Source of the DNA: Cryptomeria japonica
Lineage: Eukaryota; Streptophyta; Pinopsida; Cupressales; Cupressaceae
Assembly (NCBI RefSeq): GCF_030272615.1
Contig: NC_081415.1
Location: 379,217,392-379,281,391, forward strand
DNA: 64,000 bases
Direction: 5' to 3'
Program-made: the position numbers and the translations under genes
The notes under the pieces: generated by a model
Told to the model about the DNA's origin: nothing
What the model saw: only the letters and a program-made list of their open reading frames with translations
Databases searched by the model: none
Part shown: positions 34,454-45,771 of the stretch, one piece after another
How the letters are laid out: each line of letters begins with the position of its first letter
How positions within the stretch are numbered: position 1 is the stretch's first letter

Positions 34454-35469
34454 ATGGAGAACTTCAGAAAATAATTGGAAGGAGCTCTTGAATATTTTGA
34501 TGCTGAGAAATTGAATAATATAAAACTTGAATATGATCTAAGGACTGCATAGGAATTCATTAAAGGACTTCAGGAGAACTTTTCTATAGCACAAAATAAA
34601 ATAAAATAACTTCATGAGAAGATGTAGAAAGATGATGATGAAAAATAAACTCTTAGAGAACTTGCAAACAAGTTGAGATAAGAAACAACAATATGAAGAA
34701 TGAAATGCAAGATATGACCATGAGGTTATGTAAAGATATTGAAGATAGGAAGAAGAATGAAGAAGACTTGACTAGGAGACTTAATGATGCTGGAAATGAA
34801 AATCTGAGACTTAGTCATGAAAATGATATGTTGAGGACAAATTTGATTCACATGCAACATGATAAAACTGAGCCTATGAGACAAATGGGAATTCTGGAAA
34901 AGGAGTTGGCTACTGCAAATAAACACAAAGACAAATTCAAGAAAAGTCCAGAGGAGCTTGATGACATGTTGAAGAGTCAGAAGCCTAATGGATATACTAT
35001 TGGACTTGGATTTAAAGTTGGAGAAAGTTCTGGTACTGCAAACAATGAAGATCAGAACAAACTGGTAAGACAACCTAATGCTTATAAATTTAATGGCAAA
35101 TGCTTCAATTGCAACAAATATGGTCATAGAGCAAATCAATGTAGACTTAGAAATAATCAAAATATTAATGCACCCACCGGTTACTGTTCCAAATGCAACA
35201 AAATTGGTCATAATTCAAAAATTTTTAGAATGAATGTGAAATGTTATGTTTGTGGAAGATTTGGGCACTTATCTAATCAATGCAGAACACAAACTAGCAT
35301 AGGATATGGAAAGGCTATTCAAAGGAATAATGTGACTTGTTATGCTTGTAACAAGATTGGACATATTGCAAAATTTTGTAGAAGCAAGAATGCACTGGTA
35401 AACAATATGAGATCTAGCTTGAAGGGAAAAGAGAAGGTAGAAGAAGTAAAGCAAGAAATTTCTAAATAG
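34454..35469 (+). pseudogene. Gag remnant: coiled coil and four zinc knuckles
   Basis: The first ATG (34454) opens MENFRK-stop-LEGALEYFDAEKLNN with several in-frame stops. After a frameshift near 34690 a frame runs to 35469. It has a coiled coil (EDLTRRLNDAGNENLRLSHE) and the linker SPEELDDMLKSQKPNGYTIG typical of copia Gag upstream of the zinc knuckle. Four knuckles follow: CFNCNKYGHRANQC, CSKCNKIGHNSKIF (last Cys replaced by Phe), CYVCGRFGHLSNQC, CYACNKIGHIAKFC. The capsid (UBN2) part is not recognisable. Four knuckles are more than the single one in most copia Gag proteins. Likely role: RNA binding or packaging. The end is a TAG at 35467. Confidence 0.75.
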
Positions 35470-35716
35470 TGGATTAAGAAGAGAGATCAGAGTTCATGAA
35501 ACTATCTCTACACCGGTAGAATAGAGTAATTCTCCACTGGTAGGAGATTCTTCATCCAACTGAGAAGTAACCCTTTGGGGGTATTGCAGCAAGTTGAAAA
35601 TCATGCAGATTACCCTCGGTTGATGGTGAGAAGATGAATTTCTTCTTTACCGGCAGATGTGTTAAGTTTTCACTTAACCAACAAGCATTTAATGCGGTTG
35701 GTGGAAGATATGTCAT

Positions 35717-35722
35717 TATAAA
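35717..35722 (+). promoter_or_regulatory. TATA box before the cargo ORF
   Basis: TATAAA at 35717-35722, in the interior of the element, 145 bp before the ATG at 35867. A pyrimidine-rich, leader-like sequence follows (CAGATTCCCCTCATTTTC), and the ATG sits in a good plant context (TTTTTCAATGGCTTC). This suggests the ORF had its own transcript. Only the sequence match is seen; activity is inferred. Confidence 0.45.
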
Positions 35723-35866
35723 TCATCAGATTCCCCTCATTTTCAACTCACCAAACATTCAAATTATCAGAGAGTGCGAAAACTGAGCAAAGGCATTCAA
35801 GGCGAAGGTGCGAAGTGATTTCTTCAGATATTCAGAATATTTTCAGATAGTAAAAGGTATTTTTCA

Positions 35867-38800
35867 ATGGCTTCTTCTTTTGTTCCTGATTTTATTGCAA
35901 GCCCTACCATTGTCGAGAACATTAAGAGACCTAGGCCTGTGTTTAAGATAATTCCTGAAATTTCTAAACAAGATGACTCTATCGGGGCATTTTCAAAAAT
36001 TCCTAAAGGTGTAGCATTTGCTGAAGACCCTAGGATTTACACACATTTCAATATAGATGATCTAGAATCTAAGGATTTGAAGAAAATGTATGATGAGGTT
36101 ATAATTGATGAGCAAGGAGTTATTAAATCGGATCACAAGATTGTGGAAACGTTAGGTTTTGTTGATATTTTGAACATCCCTATATTCCCTAAGGAGGTCA
36201 TCAGACTTGTGTTAAGTAGAGTTCATGGAGAGTTCATATGGATGGAATCAATTTGGAAAATTACCAAAGAAGCAATTAGGGCAGTTACAGGTTTATCCTC
36301 ATCCAGTAGTAGACCTGATAAGACAACGAAGATTCCCAAAAAAATGGTGACAAGCCTAACCAAAGTAACATCTGACAATAGATCACTTAGAGTAAATGAT
36401 AAGGATGCAAATGTGAGATTTGTAAGTATGGTGCTAGGATACAAGGCCACTCATGCAAATAGGCTAAATTTTGTTTCTAGTCTCTACATATATAGTGCTT
36501 ATGAGATGGTAAACAACAATGCAGTGATTAATGTTTGTGAATGGTTGAAAGATGAGCTTATTGATAACTTGAAAAAGATTAAAGGAGACAAGAAAGGCAC
36601 ATTCTATTTTGGACATCTATTGGTATGTTTGATGTTGTACTTTTTTAAGGAAATACCCGGTATTGGTCACTAAGACTTTGCATATGACATCTTGATAGGT
36701 AAGCAAATTCTGGAAGCTTTCAACGGTATGGGATCAGATGTGAGAATAACATTTCTGAGTATTTCAAAACTTTCAAAGCTAAGATGAGAGCTAGAGAAAG
36801 GTTACCACAGAGTATAGTAGATAAATATGACAAAGAAATTTATTTTATTATCAAAAGAGATGAGACATGAATGGAGGTAGTACTCCCTAGGACTATTTGG
36901 GTCATCAAGATGGGATATGAAGTAGATCTTACTATTTTGGAGACATATGCTAAAGATTTACTAGATGCACTGAGAGAACCATCGAAAAAATTCTTTGGTA
37001 GTGCTAAGACCATTGAGAGTGATGTAAATTTGTTGAAGAAAAGAAAGAGAAGAGAAAAATACATAAGAGATGCTTCTAAGAAAGTAAAGGAAATCAAAGA
37101 GAATTTCATGAACCTTAGTGGCATATCGGCTAGTGAGCTTGAAGGACTTCAACCGGAGGCACATATTTCACCGGTTGGCACATCTTCTAGAACTGATAGT
37201 GATAAGGCAACATAATTTAAAAGAGTTGAAAGGAGAAAGAGAAAACCTTCAATGGTACCCTCTCCTTCACCTAAGAGAATGAGGACCTTGAGAAAGAAAC
37301 AATAGGCAGTTAGGGAACCAAAGAAGAAACTCACACCTAAGAAGAAAAAGGCACCGGTAAACCCTGCATTGAATGACTTACTGAATCAAATAACATAGGA
37401 AGGTAATTTGTCTAATGTGATCAAATGATATACTTCTTCAAATGATACTGACAGAAACACTATTGAAGAAAGCATTATTCTTTATTTAGACATTTATAAG
37501 AAAGTTCTGATTGAAGTTGTGGATGATTTACTGAATGAACTTTATAGAAGATTGGAAGCAAAAAGGATAGCAGCAATGGAGCTAGATAAGAATCTAAAAA
37601 TTGAAAAACTTCTAGCTGTACATCTTGTTAATACAAGAGAAGAAATTGATGAATTGATATCTAAAGCAAACCGGTCCATTTTTGTCAGTGGGCACTGGCA
37701 AGTGAGCTTGATGGTAGGAAGAGTGAAAGAGATTGTTGATGAGACTGCTGATCAGTGGGATATATTCTTTGTGGAGAAAGAAAAACAAGAGGAAATAAAG
37801 AAGAAGAAAGTAGAAAAGACATTCAAAGTATATCAAAACAATAAAAGGAAAGGTAAGGTAGGTGGTATACCTCCTATCAAGATAACTGATAACATCCCTC
37901 CACCAGTACAGGACACCCCTCCTCTAAGCTCTACTTCACCGGTCCATGAAGTTGATCCTCTGGTCATAGGTACAAAAGGAATGACTGATGATACAAATCC
38001 TGAATCAGAGATACTATTTACAATGAATGTAGATGCACAAAATGTAAATATAGTGATGGATATTGAGACTGCAGAGGTACAAGCGGATAAAGTACATGAA
38101 ATTCATAAGGAAAGCAATGAAACTGAGCCACCGGTAAAAATAGTTGATACTTGAGAAACTGAGCAACCAACACACAGAGAGCAACCAACACCTGGAAAAC
38201 AACTTGAGGCAGAAGCTCGTGTGGAGACCGCTCAATCGATAGTTACACATACTAAGAAACCATCTACAACAAAAATTCAAACTCAGACAGATCCACCTGA
38301 AGGCAATCAGAAGGATATAATAAAGGTAATTGGTCCGACATCTATGGCACCAGACACATCTATAGGTGAATTCAGACCGACCAATATTACTAAAGTTTTG
38401 TTGGATTCTATTAAAAGGATAACAGATTGTAATGCATTGGTATATAAGGCAATTGACAACACTCTACCCATTTTGAAAATGATTGCACCTAATTGTCCAG
38501 TAGACCATGTCAAAGATTCTTTAGGTAAATTGGACACATTGTCCAAATATATTGCTGATAATGTTATAACAATAGAAAAGGTCAATGAGGATACAATAAA
38601 GGAAAGAGTTGAAAAAGAGAAAAACAAATTCTTTGAGGATACTATAAAGAAGTGTATAGGACACTTGAATACACTATTATCGGTACTTAAATCTACAATT
38701 TTGGAGTACAAGGAGCTATATAGGGAAACATGCAAACCTCACCTTTTGACAGAGGACATAGATAAGGAGATAAGTAGAACACAGAAAGAAATTGATGACA

Positions 38801-38998
38801 TAGCTGATAATATAATTGGTTCATCCGAACACATATCAGTTTTTTAGTAGAAAATTTGAGAAGTTAGAAAAACTTGAGAAAGAGAAGGCAAGGATAAGGT
38901 CAAATACCCAAGAACTTAAAAATAAACTTGGTCCTAAGTTGGACAATCTTATCTCTCAGAGAATTGAAATATCTAAGGCATTAGTTCAAGGAGAGTGA
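35867..38998 (+). pseudogene. Long cargo ORF of unknown function in LARD
   Basis: About 1,040 codons in three frame blocks. Block 1 (35867-36673): MASSFVPDFIASPTIVENIK, FPKEVIRLVLSRVHGEFIWM, KITKEAIRAVTGLSSSSS, FVSMVLGYKATHANRLNFVS, FYFGHLLVCLMLYFFKEIPG. A frameshift near 36750 leads to block 2 (to about 38845): SIVDKYDKEIYFIIKRDET-stop-MEVVLPRT, a basic region (SPKRMRTLRKKQ, KKKLTPKKKKAP), Pro/Thr-rich linker, then helical text (TKVLLDSIKRITDCNALVYK, NKFFEDTIKKCIGHLNTLLS). A second frameshift near 38845 gives the coiled-coil end (KFEKLEKLEKEKARIRSNTQ, ISKALVQGE). Internal stops include TGA at 36868 and several TAA/TAG. No known catalytic motif. Architecture and N-terminal pattern resemble the LINE third ORF. 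Could be a captured host gene or a structural protein. Confidence 0.65.
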
Positions 38999-39280
38999 TC
39001 ACCGGAAGAACACATGCATTATCTCACCGGCACGATCCAATAGACTGAGGCAACTTTGAATGATAGCTAAAGGTTTATGCAGAGTCTAAATTTAGTTTTG
39101 GCAAATATCTTTCAAATTGTAATCAACCAGTTACAGAATTTGAGGTGAAATTTTTACACTCGTTTGATTATTTTTGACAAACCTTTGTCATTGATGTCAA
39201 AGGGGGATCACTTGCTCAGGGGTAGCACATCTTTTTGGACTTTAGTTTTTGGATTTTTCTCATGAGTGTTGCCATCAATG

Positions 39281-39294
39281 CCAAAGGGGGAGAT
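39281..39294 (+). promoter_or_regulatory. Polypurine tract before the 3' LTR
   Basis: CCAAAGGGGGAGAT directly abuts the TG of the 3' LTR. A second purine run, GTCAAAGGGGGATC, lies about 90 bp upstream (39197-39210). The nested copia element at 45772-53355 has the same pair (minus strand, around 47470-47357). Confidence 0.85.
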
Positions 39295-40079
39295 TGTTGG
39301 CATTCTACACTCTTATGAGAATAGTTGATGTTGTCATTGATGGCAACCAACTGGCAATCATTTGGAAAGCAACCGACAGTTATCGGAACTGACATTAAAC
39401 TTCTACATACACCGACAGGCACTTCACTAACATCGGCAATAATGCATACCGACACTCAGGCCGACATGGAATAAAATTTTATTTATTGTTTTGTAATGTA
39501 ATTATCTTTTGTAAAGCTGACATGGTACATTTTAATAGACTCATATATGTATGAGATCCTTTAGGCCATTTTCAGAAGGTAGATAGATGAGAAGTATAAG
39601 GCAATTTTGTATAAGGTGATATAGTTGACAGTGAAGGTTTTGGTTATTGACTGAGCTTAAACTGGTACTAAACTTGGTATGAGAGATGTTGTTTTGAAGC
39701 AATACATTGTATTGGATTTTGATAATCCATTTTGTAGTCAGTGTGACTCTTTATTGAGCAGTGTGCTCCAGGCAGTTGGCCTCCCTGCATGTGCAGGCTC
39801 CTCGTTGTAAGTAGTATTTATTCAATGGCCAGTGAGTAAATATTATGGCTCATAAATCCCACTGAGGTTTTTCCCACATTGGGTTTCCTCATTAAATATC
39901 TTGTGTTATGGTGTGTTTCCTATGTTGTCTCTGTTATTCTTATTTGTTGCATTAATTCTTATTTACTGGTACACTGTTTTGGGATGCAAAGATTTAAATA
40001 AGTATAAATATTTTGTTAACCGGTTAGACACTGATTCACCCCCCTCTCAGTGTCTTTGGGACTGTCATTGTTTCTAACA
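39295..40079 (+). repeat. 3' LTR of the copia-type LARD
   Basis: 785 bp, TGTTGGC...CTAACA, partner of 33620-34382. It carries about 22 bp (a GGAACTGACATTAAACTTC segment) absent from the 5' copy, plus scattered substitutions, so the insertion is old. Confidence 0.9.
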
Positions 40080-40084
40080 GTTTG

Positions 40085-42575
40085 CATAAATAAAATACTA
40101 CAATGATAAGAAGAGATAGAAGACTGGAAATAGAAAGAACAACCAAAAACAAGACATCCTACTCAGAAAAAGAGATCCCAGGACCTGAAACATCCAAGAT
40201 ATTTACCAGAGTGCTGCAAAGAAAAAAATGAATAAAATATACCTGGAGTAGAATCTAGAAAGAAAACTCATATGAATGGAAACAAACAGAACAAGCTTTC
40301 CAACAATATAAATTTTTCAAGAAACGAAGTTCAGATACTCAAGTTATGTCTCATGGAGTGCAAAAAGAACCTCTGGCTTGGACAGAAAAAAACTCCATCA
40401 AAAAATAAAAATCAAAAGTTCAAACCTCTAGATCCGAGTAGAGCTCAAAAAGTGCTTTCTAACGCCTATTCATTTTCAAAAAACTGACTCCGTTTGCGCA
40501 AGTTATGGCAAAACAATCAATATGCTCTCAAAACCCTTCAAGGGAAAAAAAGGGCCCCCCTTGTTGGTGGCAGGGAGGTGGTGCACTAGCTGGGTAGTGG
40601 TGGAGGTCAGGTGGTGGTCGGGCAGTGATAGGTCGGGTGTGCAAAGGGTAGTAGCAGCGAGGTGCAGGGCAACTGGCAGCGATAGGCCTAGCCACAAGCA
40701 ATGGGCACCAGGCGCGAGGCGTTGGGTGCTAGGTGGGGGCAGTGGCTGTAGTAGCGATGGCGGAAGGTTGTTGGGCGGCCATAGCGGCAACGGTAGCTTG
40801 GACCGCCACAGTGACTACTGGCGGGTTGGAGACCATTGGTGGCTCCTCGTGGGCAGGCAGCTCCCGGACCGTTGGTTGCTCCCAAAGGGCTGGCCCTGAT
40901 GGTGAACAAACCGCCGATGGCCAACAGGGGCGTAATGACCTAGGCAAGTTGTTAAACTGCCGAAAAAGGTGTTTTTTTTTCCTCGAGAAACATGCCAAAA
41001 AGAGGGCAAAATAAATTTTTTTTCCCAGAGCTAAAGTTGTCCAAACTGGACAAATTTATATGAAAATGGGAGGTTTTTTGGTGTTCTGAGCTCAATGGTG
41101 AGGTCCTTTTGAGCTCAAAATGCCCAGAAATAAAAAAGATACCCTAGATCCAAACTAAAACCTCTGAAAAAGAATTGAAACCCTAGCCTCCAAAAAAACT
41201 TCTAAAAAATCAGGAACAAGTAGCAGCAGATGTAGGCTCATACCCTCCTTTACCCATATCACATCATAAGTTGAGCTATGTTGAGAGAACCATGAAACAG
41301 GATACCAAGAAGACTCAGCCCTCTACAATCATTATTGCATTTTGAAATATCCACAAGTCATTTGTTTTGAATACGACTTCCAAATACTCTGTTGATGGGA
41401 TGATGACATTAAAGACAAACATCTCAATGCCCCCTCTTATGTTTCTACCTAGATCATGGATGTGTTTATACAAGCATTGACTCAATTTACCCTCATGGAC
41501 TTCCATTTTTTTTTCCTTCTAGTCATTTTCATGTCTTCATCAGTCGCTTCACCAACTCTTAGAAGCTCCCTCTATGTTATCCTTAATAACTTCTTATCTT
41601 TTCCTTTCTTCTTCTATGGAGGATTCTTCAAAATAAATGCGATCAACTCATTCCTCACATCAACTTTTGAAACACACCCACAAGTTGTAGAAGTTGTCAT
41701 CAATTACTCTCACTAATATTTAGGAGAGCTATCTTTTCTAATTACTGATTTCCTAGGGGGTTAAAACAAGAACTTGAAATTGCAATGTATTTTCTTGTAC
41801 ACCTCTTTATTACCAATTAGCAGCCAAGAAGATTGATATTGAAAAGTTATTTATTTAAAAGATTATTTCAGCAAATTATAAAATCAAGCATCGCAGCAGA
41901 AGGAACATCAACCCTCATGCCCTTGAATCAAATCCGTTGCCAATTCAATTTCCATAATATGGTAGATCGAAATCATTCCCATCAACTCTAATCAAGAGTC
42001 CTGAGAAGTCAAGGGAATACGCCCACTACCCTATTTTCTATTGCTTCCCTTGCTCAAAATTGAATCCAAAGAAGTATTATCCCCTATCATAATATCGCCC
42101 ATTGCGTTGCATAATCTGTAGCTCTATGACCACATTCATAGCATTAATGTTGTGCACCATATTCATTCTTGCAAGAAATTTTACCTTTTGATGGAAATCA
42201 GTTTCCAAAAAAAATTGATACATAGCTCGAGCTACAACATTCATTACTATTCACAGTGCTGAAACCCTAGCTCATTTTCACCTTTTAACACTGGCCTTCC
42301 CATAGCCCTGCACCTCTTTTCTTTATGCCTTTTTCACCTCATAGGGTGGTGGGGGAATTCATTCTCTCCCTGCTATCCCATGCTTCCTCTATGTTGCCTA
42401 GCTTCCTCCAATGGGGTAGTAGGAATAAAGGCCCTTGAGAATTTTATAAATTATTTTGCTCTCTTGCAGGCCCCTACTAGGAATTAAGGGATATGCACAG
42501 GTAGCACTTCAACATTAAGCCATTTCGAGACAACTTAAATACATTTTTCTTTTGCACACATTAAATCATTTAAAG
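40085..42575. other. Unassigned stretch with a GC-rich patch
   Basis: No gene. 40555-40935 is strikingly GC-rich against its surroundings, made of degenerate GGTGGTGG/GGCAGCG/GGGCGG words, with open frames on both strands that look like composition effects. 41000-41250 is purine-rich with ACCCTAGATCC and AACCCTAGCC words, as in the leader of a copia LTR element, and it may be the other half of the old element that the LARD split at 33619/40085. 41300-42575 shows nothing recognisable. Confidence 0.4.
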
Positions 42576-42580
42576 GATTT

Positions 42581-43379
42581 TGATGCAGGAGCATCCCTAG
42601 TCTATGACCAATCTTGCATCAACCAAAAATATTTCCTTTCGGTTTAGTTCTTGTTCAGTTCAGTGTGCAGTTTTCTATTTCCTATTAGTAGTTTCTTTAT
42701 TTTCATTACAGATCATATTTTTGGTTTCTAGGTTGGTTCATGTGCTTAATTCCATATTTTCAGTCCATTTGGATTCTTTTCCGGCTAGTTATCACTCCCG
42801 GTTGATTGTTTATGGGTTTCGAGACAGTTCTTGTGCTTACCGATTGGTCTTCCTTCATTTTTGGAGGGGTTTCTTGGCTTGCAGATCTATTTGGGGTCTT
42901 GTTCAATGCTCTTTGGCATGTGGGAAACCTTCCTACTGATCCACACTTCTTGGTTGTTATTTTTAGGAAGAATTTCTTTCATTATTAGGGCCAACCTAGT
43001 TACACGTTTCATTTTCCTGCATTGGTAAATGTAATCTTTTGTGGCTGACCCGGATATGTTCCGGAGGGTGTATATAAGGTATTATGTAATCATTTATAGG
43101 AGAAAGAAAGTAGAAATTAGAACAAGGATTAAGATTCATGATTAGTGATCCGATTGATTCTGAGAGTCCCAGATGGATTTTATCTGGCTTGTAGCCTACA
43201 TGTAACCGGTTGACTACGCGATGTTCTATGATGATTGTATGATGATAACTGGTTGGTTGTCGGAGGTTCTAAGAAAATAATATGATCTATTTATGTAATC
43301 TTGTTGATTTCGTTGTTTTACTGTTGCTTCATAAGCCGGTCAGTTCTATTTTGAGGATTTATCGGTTATGTCTGCATCA
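42581..43379 (+). repeat. 5' LTR of the Ty3/gypsy element
   Basis: 799 bp with an 8-bp terminal inverted repeat, TGATGCAG...CTGCATCA. Shared with the 3' LTR: AAAAATATTTCCTTTC, GTTCTTGTTCAGTTCAGTGT, GGTTCATGTGCTTAATTCCA, TAGCCTACATGTAACCGGTT and GGTTGGTTGTCGGAG-like blocks. Confidence 0.92.
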
Positions 43380-43381
43380 AT

Positions 43382-43393
43382 TGGTATCAAAGC
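43382..43393 (+). promoter_or_regulatory. Primer-binding site, initiator tRNA-Met-like
   Basis: TGGTATCAAAGC, two bases after the 5' LTR, differs from the common TGGTATCAGAGC by one transition. Confidence 0.85.
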
Positions 43394-43539
43394 TAGTTAT
43401 GAACCAGTTGGTGGAAGAGTTGTTTGTGAACCTTGAGGCATTCCTTGGGTGGATAGATCACCAATTGGAGGTAGGTTGTGCATGTGTTCAATAGATCGCC
43501 CAATGAGAGGCAATTTAAACTGGTAGTTAGATTGTCGAG

Positions 43540-44920
43540 TTGAGGCAGTTCACCGAAGCAGAAGAGGAGATGCTTCCTAGAAGGATGAACCCCCAGAGGG
43601 TAGAGCAGATGATGGAGGACTTCAAGAATGAGGTGAGGAACACAATAAGAAATGCATTGGTTGGTTTGTGGAGGAACCCTGAATCTAGGGATGAGTATGA
43701 AGAAGTTGTTGAAGAGATTGAAGCGGAAGAGGCTGAAGGACTAGAAGACGGAAGAGAGGAAAGATTCTCGAGAGCAGTGGCACAAGTGAGTAAGTTTCAA
43801 ACTTTTCTGGAATGCTAAACTTGGAGGATCTGATTGATTAGATTGGAGAGTTGGATGATTACTTTGAGTTTGAGGATTTCAAGGACCTGCAGAGAGTCTG
43901 GTTGGCACAAACTAAGTTAAAAGGGCATGCTGCCTTATGGTGGAAAGAATTGCAGAAAGATAGTGGAGAATGGTGAAATAAAGATCACCCATCGAGAGAT
44001 TCGGATTGAAACAAACTAGTTCATTCCAATTTTTTTGGCTGGGAAGAAGAGGAAAAGGAACTGAACTCGGCCAACTCCACTTCAGTTGATTTAGGGCTCA
44101 ACCTTGAGTTACCCTTCATCCAGGGCCTTTAGTCATAACCTTACTTCATGTCATAGGTGGGATAATGAGGGGATCTTGGGTGGAATATCGGGATCAAGAT
44201 GAATCAATCTATGAATCAGGGAATGGAGGATGAGTGCATCAATGCCCGAGAGAGGTTATAGGAATCTGAGGGAAAAGGAGTGCTCCACCGGTAGAGGGGG
44301 AAGGAATTCCCCCCCTATCCCCCCCTCCCCACTTGGTGGAGACAGATGGTTGCAAGATTGAAGGCCAACTTCATACCGGGAGACTATGAGTTGGAATTGT
44401 TCAAGAAGTTGTAGAACTTGAAATAGAGAAACATGATTCTAAAAGAGTACATTGAGGAATTCTACAAGGTGATAATTAGATTTAAACATAGAGAGATGGA
44501 TAGAGAAAAGGTGGAGAGGTACATAAATGGACTTGCATTTAACATCCAGGATGAGATGAGTATGTTGAGGGTTTCCATAGTTGAAGAAGCTTACCAGTAT
44601 GCTTTGAAGGCTGAGGAGAAAGTGAGAAGAAGACAACCAAATAACCCTAGAGGGAAGGAGATATTTAAGGGGCAGATGAGTACAAAGAAGAAGAATTTTG
44701 AATAAGAATAAAAACCTAAGTGGAGTAAAGAACTGGAACAGAAAACACAGAGGAAAAGAAGTGGCAGTACCAACAGAGAATTTCTCGAAAAATGTTTCAA
44801 GTGTGGAGAAATCGGGCATAGATTTTATGAATGTAAGCAAGGAATGGCAAGAAGTTTTGTGGCAATGAGGAACTGGATGGTGAAGTTATCGGAATTGACT
44901 GTACACTAGAGCAAGGAGAA
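43540..44920 (+). pseudogene. Ty3/gypsy gag, broken, with internal insertion
   Basis: Start region MRQFTEAEEEMLPRRMNPQR, then EVVEEIEAEEAEGLEDG. Capsid text follows in another frame: LEDLIDQIGELDDYFEFEDF and LAQTKLKGHAALWWKELQKD (43815-43970). About 350 bp of unrelated sequence (about 43985-44335) interrupts the frame before QMVARLKANFIPGDYELELF, LKEYIEEFYKVIIRFKHREM, RYINGLAFNIQDEMSMLRVS and EEAYQYALKAEEKVRRRQPN. The zinc knuckle CFKCGEIGHRFYEC is near 44797-44838. Several TAG/TAA stops and frameshifts are present. The alignment memory is of conifer and angiosperm gypsy Gag of the same type. Confidence 0.85.
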
Positions 44921-45021
44921 TCCCTTATGTTCAAAAGAGTCATGATGGAGTAGAGCAATGAAGATACCAGATCTACTCAAAGAAAGAGTCTTTTTCAGAT
45001 TGTGTGTGAATCAGGTGGTAA

Positions 45022-45456
45022 GTGTTGCAAGGTTATTTGGATAGTGGAAGTACTGATAATTTGGTATTTGAAGAGATGGTAGTGAAGCTTGGGTTGAAGC
45101 GGCCTGAGCATCCTTGTCCTTACAAGGTAAGTTGGTTACAAGATGATCAAAAGTTAGAAGTAAAGGAACAATGTTTGGTGAATTTTAATATTGGGCCTTT
45201 TAGGGATGAGGTCTTATGTGATGTTGTATCTATGAGTGCTTGTCATGTCTTGTTGGGAAGACCTGTGCAGTTTGATAGAGGAGCTATCTATGATTGTAGA
45301 AGAAACCTGATCACTATTGAGAAAGATGGGCATAAGTTCACATTGACTTCCTTGAAGGAGAAAGAGAAGGAGGTGAAGAATCAAAGTCTCGAGAAAGGTT
45401 ATAGTACTGAGAAACCAGTTGCAGAGGTTATATCGGAAGATGGCATGAGTCTATAG
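45022..45456 (+). pseudogene. Ty3/gypsy aspartic protease region
   Basis: YLDSGSTDNLVFEEMVVKLG carries the active-site DSGS. It is followed by HPCPYKVSWLQDDQKLEVKE, QCLVNFNIGPFRDEVLCDVV and CHVLLGRPVQFDRGAIYDCR, the standard gypsy protease (family A2) to the linker before RT. The frame stops at a TAG (45454) and the text after it (45457-45766) is a Lys/Glu-rich linker. It ends in HGVFIPNPFRCS without ever reaching the RT domain. Confidence 0.88.
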
Positions 45457-45771
45457 AAGGATCTGATAGATAAGCCTGATGGTAGAGAGCTTATGGTGAC
45501 AAACCAGATGAAGTCTTGTGGCAGAAAAAAATTAGAGTTGCAGAAGAAAGAGCAATAAGCAAAGACAATGTGCAATCCTGAAGCAAAGGAAGAGAAACAA
45601 AGGGAGTTAGAGGTTAGAGAATCTGGTTGAGGTCCCAGAGGAGCTAAAGAAGAGTTTTATTAATAAGGAAGATGTCTAGATCAGAAATGAGCATGGGGTC
45701 TTTATCCCGAATCCTTTTCGATGTTCATGAGTTGCCTCTCATGGAACATCTCTTTCTACCCTGGGTGTCTG

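Larger units (their letters stand above)
33620..40079 (+). mobile_element. Non-autonomous copia-type element (LARD) with cargo ORF
   Basis: LTRs 33620-34382 and 39295-40079 share TGGCATTCTACACTCTTATG, AATAATGCATACCGACACTC and GGGATGCAAAGATTTAAATA, with identical flanking pentamers GTTTG (33615-33619, 40080-40084). TGGTATCAGAGC (34385-34396) follows the 5' LTR and is the usual initiator-Met PBS. CCAAAGGGGGAGAT (39281-39294) abuts the 3' LTR as PPT. The interior holds gag remains with zinc knuckles and one very long unknown ORF. No integrase, RT or RNase H was seen, so it would depend on enzymes in trans. At 6.46 kb with intact ends and TSD it is the best-defined element in the window together with the nested copia. 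Confidence 0.92.

Noticed and set aside
40503-41014. Overlapping ORFs on both strands in the GC-rich patch
   Set aside because: Low-complexity Gly/Arg/Trp or Pro/Ala text on both strands is a composition effect.
42604-43028. ORFs in the gypsy LTR (for example one reading VLTDWSSFIFGGVSWLADL)
   Set aside because: They recur in the other LTR with frame breaks, so they are LTR sequence and not a gene.
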